Source: JAHEEL01 sp963715255 (GTDB lineage: Bacteria > Actinomycetota > Acidimicrobiia > Spongiisociales > UBA5794). Taken from it: DNA of 64,000 nucleotides. The stretch is taken from contig CAVQRN010000005.1 of the NCBI GenBank assembly GCA_963715255.1, positions 1-64,000 on the forward strand, written 5' to 3'. Below, piece after piece: positions 1 through 8,589 of the stretch. The number at the start of each line of letters is the position of its first letter. Position 1 is the stretch's first letter. The position numbers were made by a program, and so were the translations under genes. A model generated the notes under the pieces. It did no database searches and was not told the DNA's origin. It saw only the letters and a list, made by a program, of their open reading frames with translations.

Positions 1-71
1 GGATCGGACAGGATTCGAACCTGTAACCAAAGAGTTATGAGCCCTCTGCTCTGCCGTTGAGCTACCGATCC
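1..71 (-). tRNA. tRNA-Met (anticodon CAT)
   Basis: On the minus strand the sequence folds as a tRNA with a 7-bp acceptor stem (GGATCGG paired with the first bases of the window), a D-arm, an anticodon loop CTCATAA and a T-arm with GGTTCGAATCC. The anticodon is CAT. The first acceptor base is G paired with C, so it is not a typical initiator, which has a mismatch there. It is elongator Met, or less likely the Ile isoacceptor whose C is modified to lysidine. The discriminator base lies just outside the window. Confidence 0.9.
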
Positions 72-132
72 GGAATGCAGGTCCTTACTCAACGTACATA
101 TTGTTGACCAACAGCCTGCAATTGATAACTTG

Positions 133-203
133 AGCGGGTAGTGGGAATCGAACCCACCTCGTCGGCTTGGAAGGCCGAAGCATTACCACTATGCTATACC
201 CGC
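133..203 (-). tRNA. tRNA-Gly (anticodon TCC)
   Basis: Minus-strand cloverleaf beginning GCGGGTA and closing TACCCGC, with anticodon loop CTTCCAA giving anticodon TCC and a T-loop GGTTCGATTCC. It lies about 60 bases from the Met tRNA and 50 from the Pro tRNA, forming a small same-strand tRNA cluster. CCA is not encoded. Confidence 0.92.
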
Positions 204-248
204 ATTTTATATGGCTGGCGGCGATGAAACGTCGATTGCCATATAAAA

Positions 249-324
<76 letters not shown>

Positions 325-588
325 AAGAAAGTAAAGTATAACAGGGGATGTGGGGATTGGTCAAAAAACAGGTGGCGTGCAGCCTACGGTTTTGCTAAAC
401 TCTATGCCGGTATGGACACGTCTCAGCATGCAAGGATGCGTTCCTTTGCCATGGCCATCAGTTCTCCATCCGGACTGAAATCGATGCTGCAAATGAGTCC
501 ATATTGGCCCGCGGTGGAGCCAAGCCGTTGTCACGTTTTGGCATGCCACAGGCACTTCGGTTAACACAGACAAACTATCCCGGAGAGA
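325..588. other. Intergenic spacer, nothing convincing
   Basis: About 260 bases between the tRNA cluster and the 3' end of the NTPase gene. Small open frames exist on both strands but resemble no known family and lack a good ribosome binding site. The tRNA promoter should lie near 325-370, but I could not pick a clear hexamer pair. Confidence 0.5.
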
Positions 589-3534
589 TTAGCAATATTC
601 CCTCAACCACTCACCGAGAAGCCGAACGGGAATCGTAACTTGCTCATGCTTCTGCACCACAATACCCTGCCGCAGCAAACCGCCAAGCTCAATCTTGTCC
701 AGTTCAGTTCGCTCAGCCGGCCCGGGAAGTTCATTGCAGGCAATGCGACATAACATATCTTCATAGTTTGGAGTGTCTGTTGGATCACCAAGCGGTAGAT
801 GCCGTAACTCGGCGGGTAGCGTTGTTATCTGGCGCACCTGCTGCAACAGATCCACAAGGTAACGTTTACTCATTGCCAGAAACTCGTTGTGCATGGCCAG
901 CGCGCTCGATATCGGCGGGTGTAAATACCGGGTCACGCTGTTTATTCTTATCCATTTCCTTCTTCTTAATCTTTTCGTTATTAGCTTTTACATCATTGTT
1001 ATACCCTTGCACAACATAATATCCTAAGAGCTGCAACAAATAGGGATTGCCGCCAGTCAAAGAAAAAGCTAAATCGATAGCGTCATCCACACAATAGGGC
1101 CAGAACTTGGGCGTTGGTTTGCGTAACAGCTCCACCACATCAGCTCGCTCCGTTTCAGCCTCAAAATTGCCAACATAGATCGGGGTCATGGAGGCGGCAA
1201 ACTGCTGGCCAAATCTGGCGGCAAACTCATTAGGAGGCGTCGTAACGACGCATACAAAGCCAATATTTTGGATTTGGCGGGAAACATGTATCGAAAAAAT
1301 CGGTGAAGACGCGTGCTGGTTCTATGGGATTCGGCAGAATATTTTCTAGGGACTCAAAATTGTCGAACACAATCACCAGGCTATTTTTGCCAAATTGCTC
1401 GCTACATAGGTGAATGAATTCACGGACTATGCGCATGGGGCTGTGCATCATATCAGCCACTTCTGGTGATGGAATCCCGAGTTCTTTGCCCAGCCCACCG
1501 GTTATATCCAAAAAAAGTTCGGCCACCCCTGCTTTAGGTAACGTTTGCGCCAGGTTGACATGCACCAAATCCACCTTTTCCCTGAGATTGACATCCGCCT
1601 TGTGCAGCAGCGCCGTTTTGCCACTGCGCCGGGGGCCAAAGAGCAACACATTCTGAAAATTCTCCGTCCGCCAGGCATTCTTGAGTTGCTCCAGTTGCCT
1701 CTTGCGCCCCACAAAAACCTGGCTGCTATCGTAAGCCTCTGCAAAAATATAGGGATTGGGATCAATTGGCTCCAACTTGGGGTCACGCTCCAACCAAAAT
1801 GGCTTGTTAAACTCCTCTTGCCATTGCCGTGCTAGCTCATGCAAAAATTCTGCTTCGGTTTTCTTAAAGTCCTGATTTTCCTTAATTTTCTGCACATTAC
1901 CCAGAAGCATTTGCCGCAATTCTGCGTGATATGGCGCAGGCTCATCCTGCCGGCACTGCTTAAAAACCCAGGCAATTCGTACCGTCTCCTGGAGCAGTTC
2001 CAGCGCCGTCCAAGCCGCTTCATGTTTGGCTTTCTCTGGCTTCTTGGCTAGCGCCAATTCCGGTTTATTGGCCAGATCTTGCTTTTTTACCAGTTCGTCA
2101 AACGAGGCAGCCAATCCACGTAATTCTTTACCATATTCTGAAGCCTTCACCTGCTCTAAAGCCTTTGCAGCATCACCTGGATTCAATTGCTGCATGTGCC
2201 AGATTCCAGCCATGGCCGCACGCGATAATGAATCCGTGCTCAGCGTGAACTTGGCTTCCTTCGGCTTAATTAATGGCTTTGGCTTCTTCTCCTTTGGATT
2301 CCCCTGCACCATGTGATGGCCTAAGGCGCGCCACTTTTTCACTTTTGTTACGTCACCTGTCGACCCATTCCGATTTTTGGGTTGCCGAAATGGTTTTCCC
2401 GTACTGGGCGCTAGCGCAAAAAAATAGGGCACGCTCCAGATCGTTATCAACCAGCATCATCGCCTGTTCAACGACATTTTTACCGTCTTTGTTCTTGTCG
2501 GTCTCCTGCAGGAAATTACGAATCAGGCGCAGCACATACTGTTTTTGATAGCTATTTTGGATTATGGCGTGGCTGTTTGCCAGGCCAGCCTTCCAGTCAT
2601 TCTTAAATTGCCAGTTCAGCTGTGTAGCAATGGGCGCATAACCCACCATCGTCACATGCGGAATGGGCCATGGCTTCTCATTTTCTGGTTCCTTCGACTT
2701 GTCGAAAAAATGTGCCCACAGCCAATCATCTGGCCGCAGGGTTCCAAAAGCATAGACTGTCAAACACGTTAATAGAACCCCAAGGCCCTGAAGCAATACA
2801 GGCGTAGAGAGCACGACGTTCATGCGATTAGCCGAGAAAAAGCCCAATATGATCCCACTCAACAATACGGCAATGAGAACAAATGAGCTCAATGCAATGT
2901 TCAACACAGGCGTCGCTTCTTGTGAGTGGAAGAATAGACGCGTAAACGACGCAGCCAAGATGCCCGCAACTACGGCCGTGTAATACATAAATGGCCAGGT
3001 AAGATCCGGCGTCAGCGCCGGATTAAAGATGGGAACAAAGAGCAAAAAGCCAAATAGGACAACACCGACAATGTTTATGATAAACGTTCGTCGCAAACGC
3101 AAAAGTCGGGTAGTGAGAAAATTCTGTGTAATTGAATCGTCACCCGTAAGAGACAACCCTAATGCGGCCAAAATCAGGATGGCAATTATGCTCACGATTA
3201 GCCAACGATCAAGTAGGAGGAATTCACTACGCCATACTATCCTGAACGTCCCGTATACAAAGGACATAAGCAAAAATAGGGCTATCCCAATTAGCGTTGC
3301 TTTTTCTGTTAGCTCATTCAGAAGCTCATTTCGCCCACGAGCATCGGTATTGGTCCTGCTAGATTCCAGCAAGTCAATATACGCTTCCAGGGCTTGTGGA
3401 TACCGATATAGCCAGGATATTAATTGGCTCCAAGAGAGCGGTGCAAGGAGTTCGGGTTTAGTTACGCAAGGCGGCAGCAGTACTAGCTTAGGAACAGCTT
3501 CCTTATCAAATGACATAAATGGATGCCACCTCAC
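589..3534 (-). CDS. Membrane-anchored STAND/AAA-type NTPase (frameshifted)
   Basis: One protein of roughly 980 residues read in four frame segments. The N-terminal 390 residues (3534-2353) contain about six hydrophobic helices. The middle (2450-1230) has a charged helical linker and then a P-loop NTPase with Walker A GPRRSGKT near 1611-1634 and a Walker B-like LVIVFDNFE near 1360-1385. The C-terminal segments (1189-866, 936-589) contain GGNPYLLQLLGYY and PVRLLGEWL, typical of the helical and winged-helix lobe of STAND/ATPase-2 type proteins. Segment order and smooth continuity support a single gene broken at about 2420 (inside a run of seven A), 1250 and 900. Such NTPases often act as signalling or stress/defence switches. 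The substrate is unknown. Start at 3534 or the internal ATG at 3516. Confidence 0.75.
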
Positions 3535-3646
3535 ATGTCTCTAAATATCTGCTACGGATACGACCACAATCCGATGCCGAGGTAATTGCAGATTATGTCT
3601 ATCAATCTGATTCTATTGCCAACTTGCCAGCGCAAGACACGCCGCC

Positions 3647-4251
3647 CTACTCTGCCACAAACACCTCATCGCCAACGCTGACAATCACCGGAGGGCCGGA
3701 CTGTTGGGCGTAGAAGCCGCCGCGTGCCGCCATCTAGAAACTGTAGCGTTTCGCGAATCTCGTCGCGTGTGGGGCGTTCCTGGCCATTGAGCGCATATTC
3801 GCTAAAGGGCGCACACGGAACGGCCACATGCACCTTCGTCAACTGCACCGTTTTGCCGCGCGGTCTTAATGGTCACATCATTATCGAGCGACCCCAGATC
3901 AAACGCTTCATCCGTCTCAATCAGGATATTTTCGCCTGCGCTGCCAAGCTCCAAATGGGTGCCAAAACGCGCCTGCATGCGCAGATAGTGGGTGGTAAAG
4001 TTAAACGAAATATCGTTGTCACCCCGATTCTTAGAATCATAGTGGCCAAAGTGGTGCACATCCAGCACTTCACGGGGCAGGCTTTGCCCTTCTGCCTCCA
4101 GCAGGCCCACCACGCCCTCTTCACTCAGTCGCAGCGCCGTCACTGCCAGCAGCGGCGCCGGATCGTAGGTGCGATTGCCGCTGCGACCGCGCTTTAGGCT
4201 CTCTCGCTGAATCTGCAGGCGCGCGATCACGCCAATTTTGCGTAAAGCCAT
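3647..4251 (-). CDS. MOSC-domain protein (frameshifted)
   Basis: Read from 4251, the first 130 residues include HYLRMQARFG and SAGENILIE, matching the MOSC domain signature in which molybdenum-cofactor sulfurase C-terminal domains bind sulfur or pterin-linked groups. The frame then breaks near 3845 and continues with VHVAVPCAPFSEYAL, carrying the conserved MOSC cysteine. A second break near 3710 leads to VGDEVFVAE and a TAG stop at 3647. MOSC proteins of this size (about 200 residues) are stand-alone and of mostly unknown substrate. The start is two bases after the methyltransferase stop, so the two are probably co-transcribed. The frameshifts look like sequencing errors rather than decay because all three segments keep domain sequence. 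Confidence 0.7.
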
Positions 4252-4253
4252 TT

Positions 4254-5582
4254 CTAAACCGCTTCCTTTACTCTGTAAACCCGAAACCCTTCGCTATCTG
4301 CCAACTCCAGCTTGCGCAGGACGCGCCGGATCCGCTCTTGACCCAACTCGGCAATCGTATTAAAGCCGTGCCGGCGCGCCAGAGAGGTCGCTGGGGTGGG
4401 TTCGGGCTGCTGTACCATAATAAAACGCCGTCGCTTGCCGTCATCCAGACCGTGAGCCAGCACCGCGTGGCCCATACTGCACGAACCGGCAAAAAAATCG
4501 AGCACAATTTCATTATCCGCAGCGTCTTTACCCACTGCAATCTCCAAAAAATAGCGCAAGTAGGCAGTCGGCTTGGGATTGTTAAAGAGCATGGCGCCAA
4601 AAAGCTCCTTTATCTCGTTGGAACCGCTGTTATAGAGTCCCACCACGCTTTTGGGCGTCAGTGACGATGGCGCCCCTGTGGCGTCACCCAAATACTTTTT
4701 AATATAGATGTTCCAGCGCGCCCGCTGCCCGTCTTGGTCCAGCAGCGGGCTCGTTTCTGTCTGCTTAAAGACCACCATATCCCTTTGCAGCGCCTCCTCA
4801 AAACGGGCACTCACATAGCGAAATAGATAGCCCGGCCGCGGCTGCACAAAGCTGCCGTCTGGACACTCAATGAGATAGCGCTGATTCTCATTGTTCGACT
4901 GCGTAACCCAGGCAAAATCCTTTTCGCGATAGCGACCACGGGCATCGGTTCGGTTGTACTGCTTGACGGCTTCTTGCGATAGCGGCGCAAACAGCCTGGG
5001 CACCGTGTCCAGCGCTCTGGCGTAGCAGAGCGCATACTCATGGTTGCGATTCACATATTTGGCGCGGATGCCGCCAGCAGTCGATGAATTCCAAACAAAT
5101 TGGGCGATGAGATTTTCCTCCCCAAAAAGCTCATCCATCACCATGCGCAAACGGTGGACTTCGTTATCATCGATGCTCACAAAAATCAGGCCGTCTTCCT
5201 TAAGCAGTTGCCGCGCCAGCAAAAGCCGTGGATAGATCATAGAGAGCCAACCGGCATGGGTTGCGTCCCGCGTGGGCGTATAGCCCGGAATGCCTTCTAC
5301 CGAATCCTGCACACCGTTTGTCCCTTTGCCAAAACTGTCATTATATACAAACTCCTTCCCAGTGTTGTAGGGAGGATCGATATAGATCATCTTGACCCGA
5401 CCAGCAAAATCGCTTTGCAGCAATTTGAGCGCATCCAGGTTATCGCCTTCAATAAAAAGGTGGCGCGCCAGTTCCCAGTTCACCGACTCTGCCGGGATGG
5501 CGCAGAGCCGCGCTCGGGTGGCCCTATGCGCGGCCGCCATTGCTAAACTTTTGCCTGGCCAGCTGAATTCAAACCGTTCCAT
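4254..5582 (-). CDS. Site-specific DNA methyltransferase, type III Mod-like
   Basis: 442 residues. The catalytic motif IV DPPYNT lies at residues 69-74, preceded by LFIEGDNLDALKLL, the usual lead-in of beta-class N6-adenine or N4-cytosine methyltransferases such as type III Mod and CcrM-like enzymes. The SAM-binding motif I, FFAGS, is near residues 363-367, after motif IV as expected for the beta class. It is followed by CSMGHAV where most relatives have GTTxHAV, an unusual variant. No Res (helicase/endonuclease) gene lies next to it. Downstream is the MOSC gene. So this is either an orphan methyltransferase or part of a system whose partner is elsewhere. The N-terminal WPGK motif supports the chosen start. 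Confidence 0.85.
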   Translation of the reverse strand: MERFEFSWPGKSLAMAAAHRATRARLCAIPAESVNWELARHLFIEGDNLDALKLLQSDFAGRVKMIYIDPPYNTGKEFVYNDSFGKGTNGVQDSVEGIPGYTPTRDATHAGWLSMIYPRLLLARQLLKEDGLIFVSIDDNEVHRLRMVMDELFGEENLIAQFVWNSSTAGGIRAKYVNRNHEYALCYARALDTVPRLFAPLSQEAVKQYNRTDARGRYREKDFAWVTQSNNENQRYLIECPDGSFVQPRPGYLFRYVSARFEEALQRDMVVFKQTETSPLLDQDGQRARWNIYIKKYLGDATGAPSSLTPKSVVGLYNSGSNEIKELFGAMLFNNPKPTAYLRYFLEIAVGKDAADNEIVLDFFAGSCSMGHAVLAHGLDDGKRRRFIMVQQPEPTPATSLARRHGFNTIAELGQERIRRVLRKLELADSEGFRVYRVKEAV

Positions 5583-5626
5583 TCCGTTTACGAACCATAC
5601 TTCCCTGCAGCGCTTGGTCTCTGCAT

Positions 5627-5655
5627 AATATACTACGTAATAGACACCTTGTAAA
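5627..5655 (-). promoter_or_regulatory. Putative sigma-70 promoter for the methyltransferase-MOSC operon
   Basis: On the minus strand TTTACA (5655-5650) and TATATT (5632-5627) are separated by exactly 17 bases, a good match to a housekeeping promoter. It sits about 45 bases upstream of the methyltransferase start at 5582. Confidence 0.55.
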
Positions 5656-5823
5656 TACCAAATTAAAATGAGCTCTACTTGAAAACCATCCTTGCTGAAT
5701 GACTAAATGACGGTTGCCCATACAGCCGCAGCCGCGGAGTTAGGTGAACCTGAAAAGAAGGTTTGATTATTAAGCATCATGCGCTTCCGGGCAAACTCAC
5801 GGCGCTGCGCAAGTCGAGGCATC

Positions 5824-5860
5824 AAAAAGAGGCCAGCGACAATATCGCTGGCCTCTTTTT
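5824..5860. terminator. Bidirectional intrinsic terminator
   Basis: Perfect 16-base arms, AAAAAGAGGCCAGCGA and TCGCTGGCCTCTTTTT, around a 5-base loop CAATA. The GC-rich stem flanked by an A run and a T run can terminate in both directions. It lies 24 bases past the stop of the minus-strand prolyl isomerase, which it most likely serves. Confidence 0.85.
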
Positions 5861-5883
5861 GCCCCCATCAGGTCCACCCACGA

Positions 5884-6483
5884 TTATTGAGGTCGTGGCA
5901 GAACGGGCGCGCTGGATGCACTGCGCAGCGAGGGCGGCAAGAGCGATTCTATATCGGTGGGGCGGTCAATGGATACCAGTCCCTTCTGCGTCTGCAGCCA
6001 TTCTTGATAGGCTTGCGTGCGCTCCTGCTGAAGCTGGCTTTCCTCTTTGGGCCGCGCTGGATCCTTCTCTAGCACCTCAATTAAATGATATCCAAAGGTG
6101 GTAGAGATGGGCTCACTTACTTCCCCAATAGGAAGGCTAAAGGCAGCATCTTCAAAGGGAGCAACCATGGCGCCCCGTCCAAACCAGCCCAAATCGCCAC
6201 CCGCGGCACCGCTACCCGGGTCATCACTATACTCTTGGGCGATGGTGCCAAAGTCCTCGCCTCCATCCACAATCCCGCGTGCGCAACTCTGTAATCTCGG
6301 CCAGCGTCTCTTCACGGTTGCGCGGTCCTGGCGTGGGCGTGGGCGTAGGGTCGCCTTCAGACAGGGCCGTAGGCGTGGCCGTGGGTTCGGGTGTAGGCTG
6401 ATCGGCGGGTACTTCGGTGGGTGTGGGCGTTGGCTCTCGCTCGCGCAGCAGAATATGGCGCGCGTGGACCTGCTCTGCGGTGG
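5884..6483 (-). CDS. Parvulin-type peptidyl-prolyl isomerase, truncated at contig junction and frameshifted
   Basis: The C-terminal portion is a PpiC/parvulin domain: EQVHARHILL at the domain start (about 6480-6450), then a low-complexity Pro/Thr/Glu insert, and after a frame break near 6285 GEDFGTIAQEYSDDPGS, GGDLGWFGRG, and FGYHLIEVLE. These are the classic parvulin motifs of PrsA/SurA-like extracytoplasmic foldases. Normally 200-300 residues with a signal peptide and chaperone domain precede them. Here the reading stops at the domain edge because the sequence changes into an unrelated, divergent sigma-factor gene. The Pro/Thr-rich insert inside the domain is unusual. It belongs to the AT-richer part of the contig. 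Confidence 0.8.
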   Translation of the reverse strand, partial: PPQSRSTRAIFCCASESQRPHPPKYPPISLHPNPRPRLRPCLKATLRPRPRQDRATVKRRWPRLQSCARGIVDGGEDFGTIAQEYSDDPGSGAAGGDLGWFGRGAMVAPFEDAAFSLPIGEVSEPISTTFGYHLIEVLEKDPARPKEESQLQQERTQAYQEWLQTQKGLVSIDRPTDIESLLPPSLRSASSAPVLPRPQ

Positions 6484-6952
6484 TACGGAGGAGTGGCGAA
6501 TCGTCAGCGAGTTGTATCCGTCCCTGCGCCGGTTTGCCGCCGTGGCTGCTCCGTCTGATCTCGAACCTGATGATCTGTTGCAGGAGGCTCTGGTGAGAGT
6601 GCTGCGCAAACGCCGGTTGACCGAGTTGGATCATCCGGCAGCGTATCTGCGGAAGGCGATCCTCAACGTTGCAGCCGCCCACAGTCGCCGGATGGTGCGC
6701 CGCCGCGTTGCGTTGCGTCGGTACGCAGCGTCGGTACGTACGGCTGCCACACCGGGGTATCCGTCGGATCTAGCGGAGCTCTATCGGTTGTCGCCGAGGG
6801 AACGGGCAGCCCTATATCTGCATGAGGTCGAGGAGTATCGCTTCTCGGAGATCGGGTCGATGCTTGGTTGCTCGGAAGCGGCGGCGAAGAAGGCAGGTTC
6901 ACGGGCGCGGCGGCGGCTGGCTGCGGAATTGAGTGCTGGAGGAGCAACATGA
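6455..6952 (+). CDS. ECF-type RNA polymerase sigma factor (5' end uncertain)
   Basis: About 165 residues at most. Region 2 is visible as ELYPSLRRFA followed by DLLQEALVRVLR, and region 4 as LSPRERAALYLHEVEEYRFSE then IGSMLGCSEAAAKKAGSRA, the promoter -35 recognition helix-turn-helix. An in-frame ATG at 6455 lies in sequence that also encodes the truncated prolyl isomerase, so the genuine start may be missing or replaced at the junction. Its stop overlaps the start of the following membrane protein (ATGA), the usual arrangement for a sigma factor and its anti-sigma partner. Confidence 0.8.
   Translation: MARVDLLCGGTEEWRIVSELYPSLRRFAAVAAPSDLEPDDLLQEALVRVLRKRRLTELDHPAAYLRKAILNVAAAHSRRMVRRRVALRRYAASVRTAATPGYPSDLAELYRLSPRERAALYLHEVEEYRFSEIGSMLGCSEAAAKKAGSRARRRLAAELSAGGAT
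6471..6490. other. Likely chimeric junction between two genomes
   Basis: To the left the minus strand encodes the parvulin domain up to its exact N-terminal edge. To the right the plus strand encodes an ECF sigma factor that lacks a clean start of its own. Base composition and gene style change at the same point. No integrase, attachment site or repeat flanks it. Confidence 0.65.
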
Positions 6953-8205
6953 GTGACCTGAGACGCACCCTTGCCGATCTTGCCGAGCGCGGCACGTCGA
7001 TTGGCGCCGAACGTCTGCGTGATCGGGTGATGCTCGACCTCGCTCCGAGCTCGTCGTCGACTTCGTGGAGTCGGGTGGATACTCATCGACCTGCGGCTGT
7101 AGTTCTGGCTGCCGTCGCGGCGACCCTGCTGCTGGTCGGTGCGGTTCCTCTGCTGTTCGGATGGATGGGAGGGAACGAGTTGGAGACGACGACAGCAACG
7201 TTGGCAACCGAGCCTCAGGCTGTGCCGCCGGTTGTGGGTGTGGGGGATGGTCAGACGGTCAGTGTGACGGTGTCGGGTGTGTCGGGTCATGGGGGCGATG
7301 AGTTGGCCGGGGTGCTCTATGCGGGCGGCGAGTTGACTGATCTGGACGCTGATGCGGTCGGTGGGTTCTGGTCGGTGGTCTCGGGTGACGATTTCACGAC
7401 GACGGAGGTTGTGCGCGAGCCTGGGGTTGTGGGTGTGGGGCGGTTCCCGTTCGTCTCTGATCAGGCGTTGACGGTCGCACCGGGCTTCTACACGTTGGTG
7501 GTGTGGGTGGATACCGGCTTGGGTGGGATGAGCCGGTGGGTGCCGATCAACACGGACGGCATGGGTCTGTTCGGCTGCCAAGTGGTCTTCGAAGTCGGTG
7601 ATGACACCCAGACCGACGTCGTCGTCTCAGCAAACCTCGAACCCGACGGCTGGAACGTCGACTGTGCCACCGGGGTCGCGATCCCCGGAACTGACGCTGC
7701 AGCTGCGGTGGCTCCAGACGATATGTGGATGCCTGAGTTGGAGATGTCGATGCCTCCGGTTGTGGGTGTGGGGGATGGTCAGACGGTCAGTGTCACGGTG
7801 TCGGGTGTGTCGGGTCATGGGGGCGATGAGTTGGCCGGGGTGCTCTATGCGGGCGGCGAGTTGAATGATCTGGACGCTGATGCGGTCGGTGGGTTCTGGT
7901 CGGTGGTCTCGGGTGACGATTTCACGACGACGGAGGTTGTGCGCGAGCCTGGGGTTGTGGGTGTGGGGCGGTTCCCGTTCGTGTCTGGTCAGGCGTTGAC
8001 GGTCGCACCGGGCTTCTACACGTTGGTGGTGTGGGTGGATACCGGCTTGGGTGGGATGAGCCGGTGGGTGCCGATCAACACGGACGGCATGGGTCTGTTC
8101 GGCTGCCAAGTGGCCTTCGAAGTCGGTGATGACACCCAGACCGACGTCGTCGTCTCAGCAAACCTCGAACCCGACGGCTGGAACGTCGACTGTGCCACCC
8201 CATAG
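6949..8205 (+). CDS. Putative membrane-anchored anti-sigma factor with duplicated extracytoplasmic domain
   Basis: 418 residues from the ATG at 6949, which overlaps the sigma stop by four bases. Residues 1-45 are a charged cytoplasmic segment, residues about 48-70 a transmembrane helix (AAVVLAAVAATLLLVGAVPL), and the rest two copies of a 148-residue beta-rich domain containing TVSVTVSGVSGHGGDELAGV, APGFYTLVVWVD and FGCQV. The copies differ at only three residues and are joined by a short linker. Calling it an anti-sigma factor rests on gene order and topology; no zinc-binding motif of the ZAS type is seen. The outer domain is not one I recognise. It could be a sensor or ligand-binding module. 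Confidence 0.65.
   Translation: MSDLRRTLADLAERGTSIGAERLRDRVMLDLAPSSSSTSWSRVDTHRPAAVVLAAVAATLLLVGAVPLLFGWMGGNELETTTATLATEPQAVPPVVGVGDGQTVSVTVSGVSGHGGDELAGVLYAGGELTDLDADAVGGFWSVVSGDDFTTTEVVREPGVVGVGRFPFVSDQALTVAPGFYTLVVWVDTGLGGMSRWVPINTDGMGLFGCQVVFEVGDDTQTDVVVSANLEPDGWNVDCATGVAIPGTDAAAAVAPDDMWMPELEMSMPPVVGVGDGQTVSVTVSGVSGHGGDELAGVLYAGGELNDLDADAVGGFWSVVSGDDFTTTEVVREPGVVGVGRFPFVSGQALTVAPGFYTLVVWVDTGLGGMSRWVPINTDGMGLFGCQVAFEVGDDTQTDVVVSANLEPDGWNVDCATP
7228..7671 (+). repeat. 444-bp direct repeat, copy 1
   Basis: Begins CCGGTTGTGGGTGTGG and ends GACTGTGCCACC. It matches copy 2 exactly 528 bases downstream with five mismatches by direct comparison. Both copies are in the same reading frame of the putative anti-sigma gene. 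Confidence 0.95.
7756..8199 (+). repeat. 444-bp direct repeat, copy 2
   Basis: Second copy, separated from the first by an 84-base unique linker (28 codons). The changed residues are Thr to Asn, Asp to Gly and Val to Ala; two further base changes are silent. The stop codon follows six bases later. Confidence 0.95.
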
Positions 8206-8589
8206 CCCGAGCTGACCCGCCACCGTCGCTGCAAATGAGTGCGGTCTGCCGTCACGCCCGACCATGCCAACTCCGCTTGAATCTTGGTTGCATCACATGA
8301 CCGGACCGTCGGCAGCCACCGCATCAAGGCTGGCCGTTGTCATCCTCTGCACTCACCGTGTGGCCCCGTTGGTGGGTTCCAGCAACTATCTCGCGGGCAG
8401 AATTGCTCCCGCTTCCGTTCGTAGTCTCAGGCTGATCGGCTTGAGGCTCACGTCCGGGTCGGGTTCACCTGTGGGCCTGAAAGGTCTCCAACGGTACACC
8501 CCACACATATCGCCACCCATGGGCAGCGAGAAAGTCGGGTCGAACAAGACCCTCCGCTGGCTGTGCATCGTCGGTCGGTGGCTTTGGGT
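8206..8589. other. Spacer upstream of the MerB-family gene
   Basis: About 380 bases between the anti-sigma gene and the TGA-interrupted gene. A 123-codon plus-strand frame at 8264-8635 shows no family resemblance and overlaps the next gene. I see no clear promoter or terminator. Confidence 0.4.

Noticed and set aside
6440..6500. Junction as a genomic-island boundary by horizontal transfer
   Set aside because: No integrase, tRNA attachment site or direct repeat at the joint, and truncation of genes on both sides fits a chimera better.
7228..8199. The repeat in the anti-sigma gene as a CRISPR or mobile element
   Set aside because: Units are 444 bases, only two, coding in one frame, with no short regular spacers, transposase or terminal inverted repeats.
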